The translations under genes were made by a program, and so were the position numbers. Of a stretch of DNA of 64,000 nucleotides, positions 40,101 through 47,164 are shown piece by piece. Source of the DNA: Omphiscola glabra. Taxonomy: Eukaryota > Mollusca > Gastropoda > Lymnaeidae. Every line of letters begins with the position of its first letter. Position 1 is the first letter of the stretch. The stretch is taken from assembly GCA_964017045.1 (NCBI GenBank), contig OZ024807.1, forward strand, positions 12,905,241 through 12,969,240, read 5' to 3'. Under the pieces are notes generated by a model, which searched no databases, was not told where the DNA came from, and was given only the letters and a program-made list of their open reading frames with translations.

Positions 40101-43100
40101 CTATCACACGCTTGTAAAGAGTTTGGATTGTTAATTAGTCTACAGAAAACTCATGTCATGATGCAAGAAGCGCCGTCCCCTCCAATTATAACTATTGAGG
40201 GCCATAATCTGTCGGTTGTTGAGCATTTCACATACCTTGGATCCAATATTTCTAGTTCTCTCTCCATTGATGAAGAGATAAACATCAGGATCGCAAAAGC
40301 AGCAGCAACTATGGCAAACTGAATAAGCGGGTGTGGAATAATCTCAATCTAACTGAAAAAAAAAGCTAAGTGTCTATCAGGCATGCGTGCTTAGTACGCT
40401 CCTATATGGCAGTGAAGTGTGGACCACATATACCAGTCTCGAGCGGAAACTCAACAGCTTCCATCAAAGATGTCTGCATCGCATTCTACGCATCCGATGG
40501 CAGGACAAGGTGACTAACACAGAGGTCTTGGAACGTTCCAAAATGTGTAGCATATTCTCCGCTCTTAGCAAGAAGCGCCTTCGCTGGTTAGGCCATGTAA
40601 GGAGAATGGAGGAAGGCCGTATTCCAAAGATGCTGTTGTATGGAGAGTTGGCAGAAGGGACAAGACTTATTGGATGGCCTCGCCTGAGATATATGGACGT
40701 TTGCAAAAAGAGCATGAAGGAAGTGAACATTGAAGTCAACAAATGGGAGATCATTGCCGAACAACGTTCCAGCTGGCGAACGGCAGTGTACGAAGGAGTG
40801 AAAAAGGCAGAAGATGTGCGGAACGAAGCCCTTGCAACAAAAAGAACAGCACGGAAGACCAAAATTAACCAGGAATCATCGTTCTCCTGCGTGAAATGCA
40901 GTCGAGATTGTCACTCCAGGATTGGCCTAGTGAGCCACTCGTCGAAGTTTAGGACTACTATATAGCTACTCCATCGTCTCGTGAAGACGGAAGGATGCCA
41001 TACAAAAAAAAAAAAAAAGTTATTTTTAAACAGTGTTAATCTTTAGGGTTTGGGTTGATCAGTGTGTGAACACAAAACTTCCTGTTGAGCCCCTGGCTTG
41101 TCCATTGAACCATACTTCTTTCCTATTAGCTCTGATTGTCTTCTTTGCAGTGTTAAGTGATGTAGGTATTTTGACTGTTCATCACACCCTCCACAATTTA
41201 GCTAGTTTGTCTGCTCTCTATTTCCTGGTATATTGTGGTGTCCTGGTATCGATTATAAGGTTACCTTGACTGCACAGGTTTCAAGGAAGGTGTTATGTGC
41301 AGAAGTAGTGATTTTAATGTTATTGTAAGATCTTGATGCACGGCTATGTGAATTATTGATTTGAAATTGGATAAGACCATACAGATCCGATAAATTGCCT
41401 CCACAGACGTGACAGGTCATTATCTTTTGCAAGTGCACAGGACACATACAACTTACTTCTCACCTTAACCACATCAAACCAGATAAAGCACCAACATGTC
41501 TCATCTGCAGAAATTCTAATGAACATCAGTTCCTTCACTGCCAATTACTTTAAAACTTGTGCCTTAACTACCTACCAAAAATACAAGACTTCACAAAAGC
41601 CCTATATGCCAACAAAGAAAAGCTAGGGAAAGTGTGCGAATCCTCACCCTGGCCTCGGTTGGAAGGGCACATGCCAAAATAGATACTGAATTTGAATGAT
41701 GATAAAACAGTGTTTAAATTCCCCTCTCCACCACAATGAAACAGTGCTTAAGTTCCTCCCTCCACCATACCAATATTACAATGCAGCTTACCCCTCATTT
41801 TCTCTGCGGTGGTCTGAGGAGACCCTACTCAGTAGCTCATCAGCGTGACTGCGACAGACTTTAGCCAAACCTCTTTTCAAGTCCTCACAGTCTAATCTGA
41901 TCATGTCAAAGTGTTCAATGCTTGGAAGGCCCATGATTTCTGAGGCAAGGCTGCGAAATTTCTCAATTTCCTGAAACATTTCAAAGGTGTGTCCTCTATT
42001 TATTAAAAAAATACTAGTTCATGATTTTTAAAAAATATCTCCTTGATAATTTTATATTGATTCATTTGATGAAAAAGTGTATTCTTAATACTATTTAATT
42101 TTCAGAAATAAATGTTAATATTTGAAGTAGATTTTAATAAACAAAATTAAACTGTAACATAATAAAGATTTTTTAGGAAAAAAACAGCCTTACAAAAAAT
42201 GTGTATGGTTGAAATAAAAATCTTTTAGGAAAATTCTAGTAATAAAATGTTCTTATTATTTTCTTATTAAAAAAGGGTGTCATGATACATCAAACACTTT
42301 GATTTTTAAAAGGAATTTTTTTAGGTTATTTTATTAATATGGCAACATTTACCAACATTCATTCCCATGACTGATTACAGTCAGCAAAGTGAATATTAAT
42401 TTCTGTTAACAGATTTTTCACAACACACATACAACTTGCTTAAGTTCACCTCTCTTCAGTTAAGTATGAAAATTTAAACATGGTACTCTGTGACATCACT
42501 CACCACAGTATACTCAGCAAATGTGTGCTTGTCCTTCATGTATTCCTTTATCTCGGCCAGGGCCTCTCCATTGACAATGTAATTGTATCTCTCCACTAAA
42601 ATAATACAACAGCTAAATCAGTTTGTAAGACAAAATCTAAATATTAATTCTCTTTATGAATATAGCAGTTTAAAATTTTTATATTGATAATAAATGAAAT
42701 AGATGTTTTTTGAAAATCTTTATTTATTGAAGCGCAAAATCCCAATTAATGTCTTAATTTCATTGATATTTAGGCTAACATTCAGTAAATACAGTTGGAG
42801 CATTATAAAAAAAAAACTCACTGAAAGAATTTAGATGCTGTTTTGGCCCTTCAAAAAGTCGCATGACTGCCTCCTTCAGTCTTTGTTTGTACACGTCTAA
42901 AATGTGAGGAGCAATTTTGGCATCAGTGTATGTGACTGTGTTACCTCCACCTAGCCAAGAGTGCACAGTTGGAACCTGAATGATTAAATTAAAATATCTT
43001 TTGTTATGTATGCAAATGAAATGATGTTTACTTTTTTAACTGTGTTTATTTACACAGCAATGGAATAACTCAGACTTTGTAGAAATTAAATCATGATCAA

Positions 43101-46100
43101 ATTATTTTTTTTGAGCTTCCTTTCATTTCAGAGTACTTTAGTCAAATTTACATGTTGCTAAATTCTTTGCTCTTCCCATTTCAAACATTTTCAAAGTGGC
43201 TTAGAGTTAAACAAAGACTAAAATTCTATTAAAAAAATAATTTTTAAAAAATAAAAGGTTATCTCACCTGCTGCATGGTTTTGCAGATCTGACTGACGAC
43301 AAAGAGGACAGTTTCCTCCAAATCCTCCACCGGTGGATAAAATTGCATCTTTTCATCATCAAATGTCAACTCCATTTTTAAGACTGGCAACAAGAGATGG
43401 TTTTCAGGCTCAAACAGGTTGGTGTAGGCATCAATGGTGCGGACAAGCAAGTCCTTAAGCTGACAGATAAAAGTGATAAAAAGCTGAAACTCTAACAAGC
43501 ATGATGAAAATAAATTCTGTCCATTTAAAAAAAATCATAGCCATTACTCTAGAGATTTTTTTGTTGGCAAAATTCTTATTAGCAATATGCAGCATTTATT
43601 TATTCTTTTAGCACTAACTTATTAAAAAATCCAAAATGTTAAAAAGTTATGACTTTTTTTAAATTGACTAATTGATTTAAAAAAAAAAAAATTATAGGAC
43701 ATAAAATAAAAGTTTTCAGTATAAACATGTGAACCTGGTTGGATATGAGTGTTGAGACACTAGCATAAAAGGTCTCCATGTTCTCTGCAGGTATCTCAAG
43801 GAAACTGTTTTTGTCTGTAAAGATGTTGATTATACCAGGATGCCATCTGATAAAATGAGTAAAACTAATTAGCTGTAAGTCACTGTTTATCATTGTATAA
43901 GAGGCATGTGCACCAAAACAGACTTAACATGCTAGAAATATTAGAGCTTAAATGAAACACATAAATTAACTATTTTTTCATCATTCCTCTCATTCCTTTT
44001 GGCAGTTCAGCTAAATTTTAAATGGGTTTTTACACATTTTTTTGCCACTATAATATATTCTATAAAGCCCTATATGGATATAGTTGCTACATGCTCTTCA
44101 TTAGCTGTCTCATCTCTGTGATAATGTAAAAATTAATCTTTAACATTCCCTTGACTACTTACGAGTGCATCAGTTTTTCTTCTGTTTTCTCCAGATCAAG
44201 GGTAACATTGTTTTTCAGGCTGTCAAACTCGATAGGGCCTGATAGGCTGAAATGATAAAGTTTTATATTTTCAGATTTAAAAAAAGGGGGTATCAGTGAG
44301 GCTTTAATTCTTTAATCTAATTAGAGATATATTTTAAAAATGTATAAGATTGTAAATAAATTAATTTTTATCTTTAGAATAATTGTATTTAAAGAAAGTA
44401 GAAGATATCAAAGACTTTTGTTTGTTATTTTAAGTAAACTCAAAAGTGAAAATTCCAAATTCAAGTTTAGTAATTTCCTTAAAATCAGAAGAAGAAAAAA
44501 CTTACAATAGAATGCACCAAAGTTAAGATTCAAATAAATATATACCATAAAACTTTAAAAAATAATTTACTTTTTGAAATGATATCATGGCATACCTAAA
44601 TATTTAAAAATTATAATTGGAATTTTTTATTGTTTATTGTTAATCTTGATATGTTGTAACTTGTATTTATAACGAACAACTGAATTTCATTACACGTTAT
44701 GTAATTCATTAAATCTAAATTTTTAAATAAAAAAAAAGTAAAATAATGAAATATACTAGAGTAGATAGGGGAGAAATGGTCGACCATTTTTCTTCTTTTT
44801 TAAAATCTAATTTAATAACACTAAAATATATAGTAAGTCTGAAATGCAAATGTAGTGATGATAAAGATAGTTTCATATGCTAAAAATTCATAGCATTAAG
44901 AGGACAATGCATAAATATATTACTCCTCTTGGTTATTAATTTGAAAAAGAATAACATACCGATACTGGCTCATATCAACTAGAACCAAGTTTCCTAGAGT
45001 GGTTTGGCACATACGAAGCACTATTTGATGGGATGGATGGAGGCAGTACAAGTGTTGGAGCATGTTTTTCTGGTTTTCCTGGAAAGTCTCATGCCATGGT
45101 TTTGAATAGTCAAGGCCACTGAAATTAATTTCAAATCTTCAAATAAATATCCTCTTTGAAATATTATTGGTATTATTTCACAACATAAATTCATTTCCAC
45201 CACAGTAGTTAACTCAAGCCTTCAATACTAAATGTGGGCTAAATAAAAGATGTTTTTTTTATAAAATAATTTTATCAGGCGTTCATGTAATTCAAAATAA
45301 AAAAATCTTTTGACAGTTAGTTTCAAAGGATCTCATAAAAAAAAAAATTATAGACCTAGTGTTATTTTGAAAAACAAATTTTTCAATTTCTTAAACCTTT
45401 TTCTCAAAATTAGGTGTTTTATTTCTTCATTTTTAAAAAAAGTGACAATAAATAACATAATAAAATAATTTTGAATTTGCTTTAGCACAGAAAATGTATT
45501 TTTGGCAAATATTCTTAACTATTTTTATACAATAACTTAATTTTAGGCTATAAATCTTAGCAACTCATGGCATTGTTTGAAAATTAATAAAGTGATTCTA
45601 CTCACACTGGCTCTTCTGGTGGTGGTCCACCCTCCTCATTCTCTAACCCTTTAACTTCTGGCTTGATCAGGACATGTTGAACTTTTAAACAAATCAAAAC
45701 AAGATATGATATATTTTCATATGATCTTCTATTTTTAACATTCAATAAACATAAAAAAAGTGTACACATCATGTTTTTGGAAAATATATATTTTTAGTAC
45801 AGGATTATATCAAGAATGCTGTGCAGAAATGAATGCAGATTTCTCATTTTCAAATATAAGTGTGATCATAGCCTACCCATAGATTTACGCATGCTGGATT
45901 CAAAAAGGATTTTAACTTCTGCTAAAAGCTCCTGCATAAGCTCCCCAAGATGTCTGCCATGCTTGAGGTTATCTGGGATCATTTTGAGGATGCGATCTGC
46001 CCATGCCTGCTGCATTGGTTCCACTGGCCCCGTTTCCACACAACCTTTCAGGAATTTGTAGTTTAGCTGTAAAATGTATGCATAATGGTGAAGTTCTATG

Positions 46101-47147
46101 CTGATATTAATTCTGACTAAACAGTTATTCTCTAATGTATATACTTAGCTACTAATTTATTTTGTAAAAAAACAACAACAATATATAACTGGCAGCAGAA
46201 TAAAAAGAATATGAAATTTATTGTTATATGCATTACTAAGGGCAACTTAGGCAAACATTGCTGCTCAGATCAAATACTTGATCACTACTGTAAGAAATAC
46301 TCTACATACTTGTATTCTTCTGTCTTTGCTCATCATCTGAAATGTGAACAACAGCAACAAAAAAATTAACAACAGGGTTTATTTAAATGTTTCTCATTAA
46401 CATCCACAAGAATTTAGTTTGAATTAACAAATAATATAAAACTGATACTGATATCCTGGGATGTCACTTGTTTTCAATTTATTTTTTTTGTCTTTTCCAT
46501 GCAATGATTACAAGGCTTTTAGATCATGAAATATGCTTCAAATATTTTATACAAACCTCTTGGGGCATTTCTGGTTCAATAGGTTTTGGATCATCTTTGT
46601 GTTGTTTATAATAAAACTTTTCATTATCGGCAGCTTGTTCAGCTTCTTTGTTTCTGAATACAAAATAAAGTAATGTAAAATATGAATTTGACATTTGATC
46701 ATGTTCTGTGAACAAATTTCTATCTAATGTAATTGAAGTTTTAGTTAAGTCTACAATGATTGCCTAGATACATTTTAAACTCCTACAAACCTTTTAATTT
46801 TAAAAAAAAAGGATACAGAAATTAATACATATATTTAAGAAATCTTATTGCATGCATTAATTAAGATTTTATTGTAAATTAGATGATTAGTTATATATTT
46901 CAAATTGTATTAAAGTAACTTACAAAATTTGTAAAAGTAAGTTTTTCTGATGGTCAGCAAGTCTAAATGTAAGCAGTTTGCTATTTGCAAAATGATCTGT
47001 TCTTTTTTCTGGCTTGTTGATCGGAGGAAGAATGGGAAATCCATCAGGTCTTCGTCCTCCTCGAGACGACTGTGCACTTCTCAATGCTGTTTGACCTTCT
47101 ATTCTAGGAGATCCTACACTTTGAATGAGTGTATCTTGAGAAGCCAT
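1..47147 (-). CDS. DNAH12: Axonemal dynein heavy chain, DNAH12-type (67 exon positions; 3' end outside window)
   Basis: Motor heavy chain of a single-headed inner dynein arm; it hydrolyses ATP to slide axonemal doublet microtubules in motile cilia. I joined 67 exon positions by GT-AG sites and every junction keeps phase, giving about 3,376 residues from the ATG at 47147 to the window edge. Family members are about 3,900-4,100 residues, so some 600 C-terminal residues (rest of AAA6 and the C-terminal domain) are missing. AAA1 starts near residue 1300, as expected for the short-stem DNAH3/7/12 group. Stretches such as [35 protein letters not shown] and [16 protein letters not shown] fit DNAH12 better than DNAH7 from memory; DNAH3 or DNAH7 orthology is not excluded. 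The start has a strong context (A at -3, G at +4). Domain parts, with exon coordinates, are separate entries. Confidence 0.9.
582..880. repeat. 149-bp direct duplication
   Basis: Two adjacent, almost identical 149-bp units in the intron between exons 65 and 66, differing at about one position (AAGG versus ATGG). Non-coding. Confidence 0.85.
1174..3617. other. Long AT-rich dynein intron between exons 64b and 65
   Basis: This 2.4-kb intron shows no reading frame with family similarity, no array and no clear mobile element. I looked for a third copy of exon 64 here and did not see one. It is rich in T and A runs. Confidence 0.7.
3618..3758 (-). CDS. DNAH12: Dynein heavy chain alternative exon 64b (canonical copy)
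   Basis: A 141-nt exon, the same length and phase as 64a, with acceptor TTTTCCCAG and donor GTAAGTATG. It encodes [18 protein letters not shown] then [17 protein letters not shown] and [13 protein letters not shown], which matches the family consensus between the strut and AAA6. Splicing to exon 65 gives [19 protein letters not shown]. As 141 is a multiple of three, either exon alone keeps frame. Inclusion of both would also keep frame but would duplicate a helical segment, so mutually exclusive use is the likely mode; this is inferred from sequence only. Confidence 0.88.
4004..4144 (-). CDS. DNAH12: Dynein heavy chain alternative exon 64a (divergent copy)
   Basis: A 141-nt exon with intact acceptor (CAG at 4145-4147) and donor (GTAAGT). 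It completes the split serine codon and leaves two bases for the next exon, exactly as exon 64b does. It encodes [18 protein letters not shown] followed by [17 protein letters not shown] and [13 protein letters not shown]. Thirty-four of 48 affected residues match exon 64b. The changes fall in positions that are nearly invariant in relatives ([16 protein letters not shown] becomes [16 protein letters not shown]). No stop or frameshift is present, so this is not an evident pseudo-exon. It comes first in the transcript, 617 nt after exon 63 and 245 nt before 64b. Confidence 0.85.
4762..5362 (-). CDS. DNAH12: Dynein heavy chain exons 62-63: strut coiled coil (residues 3093-3215)
   Basis: Exons 5170-5362 and 4762-4934. 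Exon 62 encodes a charged coiled coil, [20 protein letters not shown], with the conserved [20 protein letters not shown]. Exon 63 continues [20 protein letters not shown] and [20 protein letters not shown]. In dynein structures this is the strut (buttress) that leaves AAA5 and contacts the stalk base, passing ring movements to the microtubule-binding tip. Exon 63 ends in phase 2 (AG), which both downstream alternative exons complete to a serine codon. Confidence 0.9.
5401..5650. repeat. 36-bp minisatellite, about 6-7 copies
   Basis: Unit contains GAATGGTCAGTTATAATCAT and GATGTTTTGGTGAGTT. It lies in the intron between exons 61 and 62. Confidence 0.85.
5757..7238. repeat. Large hierarchical minisatellite ending at the exon 61 donor
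   Basis: The basic word is CTACCAAGAC plus CTATCATGAA, arranged in higher-order units that include CTACCAAATCCCATCAAGAC. The block from about 5820 to 6800 is well homogenised; towards 7238 it degrades. The array runs up to the splice donor of exon 61, whose own sequence (GTAGGTC on the minus strand) matches the repeated word. Confidence 0.9.
7239..9445 (-). CDS. DNAH12: Dynein heavy chain exons 59-61: AAA5 (residues 2909-3093)
   Basis: Exons 9300-9445, 8891-9105, 7239-7431. Exon 59 reads [19 protein letters not shown], exon 60 [20 protein letters not shown] and [18 protein letters not shown], exon 61 [20 protein letters not shown] and [20 protein letters not shown]. These are the AAA5 signatures of axonemal heavy chains. 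The segment across the junction of exons 60 and 61 reads [12 protein letters not shown] where relatives often have KQGG. The acceptor of exon 59 lies in a 47-bp tandem repeat, and the donor of exon 61 lies at the edge of a 1.5-kb minisatellite. Confidence 0.92.
7432..8890. other. Dynein intron between exons 60 and 61
   Basis: AT-rich with poly-A and poly-T runs; a CT-rich stretch lies around 8620-8860 near the exon 60 donor. No gene, array or clear transposon was seen. Confidence 0.6.
9443..9630. repeat. 47-bp tandem repeat, four copies, containing the exon 59 acceptor
   Basis: Copies start at 9443, 9490, 9537 and 9584. On the minus strand each unit ends in TTATCTTCTTATTCCAG followed by TCC, so each copy carries a complete 3' splice site like the one used for exon 59. 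Confidence 0.92.
9655..9992. repeat. CCA/CTA-rich simple repeat
   Basis: About 340 bp of irregular CCACCA/CCACTA trinucleotides. Open frames of Thr, Pro or Val runs appear on both strands because the unit is three bases; they are not genes. Confidence 0.9.
10282..13423 (-). CDS. DNAH12: Dynein heavy chain exons 53-58: stalk coiled coil and microtubule-binding domain (residues 2517-2908)
   Basis: Exons 13261-13423, 12627-12884, 12243-12374, 11504-11684, 10756-10976, 10282-10500. Exons 53-54 give the outgoing coiled coil ([15 protein letters not shown], then an 86-codon heptad-rich exon). Exons 55-56 form the microtubule-binding tip: [55 protein letters not shown]. Exons 57-58 give the returning coiled coil ([20 protein letters not shown]) and [29 protein letters not shown]. 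The stalk tip binds the B-tubule of the neighbouring doublet. A foldback element sits between exons 56 and 57. Confidence 0.92.
11208..11386. mobile_element. Foldback or MITE-like element with 21-bp inverted repeats
   Basis: The two ends are GTCAGCTCACACGATCAAAT and GTCAGCTCACACAATCAAAT (reverse complement of the right end), with one mismatch in 21 bp, around an AT-rich core. No coding capacity and no clear target-site duplication were found. It lies between dynein exons 56 and 57. Confidence 0.65.
13541..13830. repeat. 43-bp minisatellite, about 7 copies
   Basis: Unit contains GTGATTGGATAGCTCAACAT and GTTCACAATGTAATATCTTG. It lies in the intron between exons 52 and 53. Confidence 0.88.
14296..18579 (-). 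CDS. DNAH12: Dynein heavy chain exons 46-52: AAA4 (residues 2175-2517)
   Basis: Exons 18505-18579, 18241-18328, 17806-17984, 17095-17287, 16629-16790, 15033-15227, 14296-14429. [20 protein letters not shown] leads into [17 protein letters not shown]. Exon 49 carries the AAA4 P-loop GVGGSGRQS (residues about 2313-2321); arginine replacing the Walker lysine is usual for axonemal heavy chains and is not a defect. Exon 50 has [20 protein letters not shown], and exon 51 has [20 protein letters not shown] and NCCTIDWFQ. This gene uses several short exons (75, 88 nt). The introns contain 44-bp and 29-bp arrays and a truncated LINE on the same strand. Confidence 0.92.
15257..15640. repeat. 40-bp compound minisatellite, about 9 copies
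   Basis: Alternating half-units GATGGAGGCAATAATTACAA and AATGGAGGTAGTAAATGAAA. It lies between exons 50 and 51, just before the LINE fragment. Confidence 0.85.
15796..16327 (-). mobile_element. Second, heavily 5'-truncated copy of the same LINE family
   Basis: Minus-strand translation gives [55 protein letters not shown] and C-terminal [19 protein letters not shown], homologous to the end of the 38.7-41.0 kb element. The last 140 codons are open to the stop near 15834. The 3' UTR hairpin is also present (15814-15828). An 11-bp direct repeat, ATGTGTTAACT, flanks the copy at 15785-15795 and 16328-16338 and is read as the target-site duplication. There is no poly(A) tail; the element ends in an ATGC-rich tail. 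It lies in the dynein intron between exons 50 and 51. Confidence 0.88.
16328..16396. repeat. 23-bp tandem repeat, three copies
   Basis: Units start at 16328, 16351 and 16374 and begin ATGTGTTAACTAGACTGTAT. The first contains the LINE target-site sequence. Confidence 0.85.
17400..17619. repeat. 44-bp degenerate minisatellite, five copies
   Basis: Units begin GTGTGGTGATGCCTAATGTT and diverge from one another, so the array is older than most others here. It lies in the intron between exons 48 and 49. Confidence 0.8.
18645..18925. repeat. 29-bp minisatellite, about 10 copies
   Basis: Unit contains TAAATTGTATCCACCACAAT and GGCCAGACA. Because 29 is not a multiple of three, all frames are read in turn and give spurious 29-residue periodic ORFs. 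Confidence 0.88.
18913..19036. repeat. Two longer direct repeats beside the 29-bp array
   Basis: Two copies of a roughly 64-bp unit containing ATAGTGGCCAGACA and CACTAACACCCACTATGGCC. Each contains a short palindrome around CCATAGTGG and CCACTATGG. Confidence 0.7.
19131..23018 (-). CDS. DNAH12: Dynein heavy chain exons 39-45: AAA2-AAA3 junction and AAA3 (residues 1787-2175)
   Basis: Exons 22893-23018, 22414-22602, 21714-21859, 21417-21555, 20844-21010, 20064-20256, 19131-19336. Exon 42 has the AAA3 Walker A GPTGTGKS (residues about 1946-1953). Exon 43 has [20 protein letters not shown], the Walker B site, followed by [20 protein letters not shown]. Exon 44 continues with [20 protein letters not shown]. 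Exon 45 has [23 protein letters not shown]3 is the regulatory ATP site in dyneins, and its motifs are intact. The donor of exon 43 abuts a 33-bp tandem repeat, and a 38-bp array lies in the intron after exon 44. Confidence 0.92.
19437..19746. repeat. 38-bp minisatellite, about 8 copies
   Basis: Unit contains AAGAGATCTGCTAGTTGACA and CAAGGAAATCATTCACTA; copies are nearly identical. It lies in the intron between exons 44 and 45. Confidence 0.9.
20408..20838. repeat. 33-bp minisatellite, about 13 copies, next to the exon 43 donor
   Basis: Unit contains GTTGATCTATCAGACACAGT and GATAAATCCCAA. It ends within about 10 bases of the donor at 20839-20843. As 33 is a multiple of three, several frames are open on both strands. 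Confidence 0.92.
23413..25613 (-). CDS. DNAH12: Dynein heavy chain exons 34-38: AAA2 (residues 1512-1786)
   Basis: Exons 25494-25613, 24972-25081, 24584-24767, 23908-24132, 23413-23598. The sequence runs from [19 protein letters not shown] through the AAA2 P-loop GEPFGGKT (residues about 1593-1600) to [18 protein letters not shown], the Walker B region [26 protein letters not shown] and the sensor segment [11 protein letters not shown], which is split across the junction of exons 37 and 38. AAA2 binds nucleotide structurally and is thought not to cycle. The intron between exons 36 and 37 carries a small MITE. Confidence 0.92.
24283..24441. mobile_element. MITE family A, copy 1 (6-bp target-site duplication)
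   Basis: A 159-bp element that starts CAGACCTGTTTACTCT and ends in its imperfect inverted repeat. It is flanked by TGATCA at 24277-24282 and 24442-24447. The interior contains repeated TACGATTTT motifs and aligns throughout with the copy at 49949-50098. It lies in the dynein intron between exons 36 and 37. Confidence 0.82.
25901..28132 (-). CDS. DNAH12: Dynein heavy chain exons 30-33: AAA1, main ATPase site (residues 1296-1511)
   Basis: Exons 27973-28132, 27666-27758, 26458-26631, 25901-26119. Exon 30 holds the Walker A motif [16 protein letters not shown] (residues 1312-1319 for GPAGTGKT). Exon 31 holds Walker [10 protein letters not shown]. Exon 32 holds the [18 protein letters not shown] segment and exon 33 the [19 protein letters not shown] segment with the arginine finger region. 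AAA1 is the essential ATPase site of dynein; all its key residues are intact, so this copy should be catalytically competent. A 43-bp minisatellite fills the intron between exons 31 and 32. Confidence 0.93.
26812..27412. repeat. 43-bp near-perfect minisatellite, about 14 copies
   Basis: Unit contains CCCGAAGATTATGTTGAAAT and TACATAATTACTTTGCAAAC. Only scattered single-base differences exist. It lies in the intron between exons 31 and 32. Confidence 0.93.
28544..28903. mobile_element. hAT-type MITE with perfect 8-bp target-site duplication
   Basis: A 360-bp non-coding element with 15-bp perfect terminal inverted repeats CAGGGGTGGGCAAAC. It is flanked by the 8-bp direct repeat GTCTTGTC at 28536-28543 and 28904-28911. 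An internal GC-rich palindrome (GGGCCGCATGCGGCCCGC) lies near the right end. TIR sequence and duplication length are those of the hAT superfamily. It sits in the dynein intron between exons 29 and 30. Confidence 0.92.
29055..38606 (-). CDS. DNAH12: Dynein heavy chain exons 13-29: distal stem and linker (residues 529-1296)
   Basis: Exons: 38471-38606, 37960-38085, 37398-37586, 36915-37054, 36521-36589, 35822-36032, 35252-35437, 34915-34986, 34649-34777, 34199-34393, 33753-33874, 33432-33609, 33068-33172, 31585-31656, 30575-30658, 29680-29800, 29055-29220. Exon 18 (35822-36032) holds a highly charged insert with a run of lysines and acidic residues ([18 protein letters not shown]). Exons 19-24 carry classic linker sequence: [56 protein letters not shown]. 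The linker lies over the AAA ring and produces the power stroke. Exon 29 ends at the hallmark [12 protein letters not shown] just before AAA1. The acceptor of exon 13 is odd: a long C run, then a short A run, precede the AG in transcript sense. Confidence 0.88.
29301..29548. repeat. 27-bp AT-rich minisatellite, about 9 copies
   Basis: Unit is close to TAATTGTATGATAAGTTAAT plus AATCTTA. It lies in the intron between exons 28 and 29. Confidence 0.85.
29885..30320. repeat. Degenerate 27-31-bp minisatellite, about 15 copies
   Basis: Unit resembles ACTGAATGGGATTATTGGGT plus TAGATCATCC, with many length variants. It lies in the intron between exons 27 and 28. Confidence 0.8.
32505..32550. repeat. 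10-bp tandem repeat, about five copies
   Basis: CATGACTTAC repeated; on the minus strand each copy reads GTAAGTCATG, a perfect donor-like word, inside the intron between exons 25 and 26. Confidence 0.8.
32795..32866. repeat. 22-bp tandem repeat, three copies
   Basis: GGAACGTACTCATAAAATAA plus CA repeated three times in the intron between exons 25 and 26. Confidence 0.75.
36722..36855. repeat. Poly-G tract followed by a 51-bp direct duplication
   Basis: A run of about 20 G residues precedes two adjacent copies of a unit that begins GGCAGTTTTACATTTGAATC. It lies between exons 16 and 17. Confidence 0.85.
38680..41018 (+). mobile_element. 5'-truncated, decayed non-LTR retrotransposon (LINE) with poly(A)
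   Basis: Inserted in the dynein intron between exons 12 and 13, opposite in direction to the gene. The translation runs from about 38690 through [19 protein letters not shown] to a complete reverse transcriptase: [13 protein letters not shown] (motif A), [15 protein letters not shown] (motif B) and LLFADDAAL (motif C, FADD at 40038-40049). It continues through [10 protein letters not shown] to a C-terminal zinc-finger-like [18 protein letters not shown], stopping at 40963-40965. The endonuclease domain is absent. An in-frame TAA near 38970 and at least two frameshifts between 40320 and 40390 show it is dead. A short 3' UTR has a hairpin (40975-40989) and ends in A15 at about 41003-41018. I found no clear target-site duplication. 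Confidence 0.9.
41413..41681 (+). mobile_element. Fossil C-terminal fragment of another LINE
   Basis: In one plus-strand frame the sequence reads [20 protein letters not shown], then [19 protein letters not shown], a stop, and [20 protein letters not shown]. The pattern GH-x-L-x-x-H-L followed by CxxC and HxxxxC is the zinc knuckle seen after the RNase H domain of several LINE clades. With one stop and no RT domain it is an old remnant. The clade is not assignable by eye. Confidence 0.5.
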
Positions 47148-47164
47148 CTTTCATCAATGATTTT
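41792..47164 (-). CDS. DNAH12: Dynein heavy chain exons 1-12: N-terminal stem (residues 1-529)
   Basis: Exons in transcript order: 46924-47147 (coding; exon runs to 47164 with 17 nt of 5' UTR), 46557-46653, 46310-46336 (only 27 nt, nine codons), 45877-46066, 45606-45681, 44960-45118, 44163-44246, 43735-43846, 43268-43459, 42822-42975, 42504-42595, 41792-41970. The protein begins [12 protein letters not shown], with a basic, proline-rich leader ([14 protein letters not shown]), then stem sequence such as [20 protein letters not shown] and [19 protein letters not shown]. In this family the stem binds intermediate and light chains and docks the arm on the A-tubule. Introns here are AT-rich and otherwise empty. 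A weak-context ATG at 47152-47154 opens a 16-codon out-of-frame uORF that overlaps the main start. Confidence 0.85.

Noticed and set aside
39030..40965. LINE reverse transcriptase as a functional gene
   Set aside because: In-frame stop upstream, frameshifts near 40320-40390 and loss of the endonuclease region show a dead copy.
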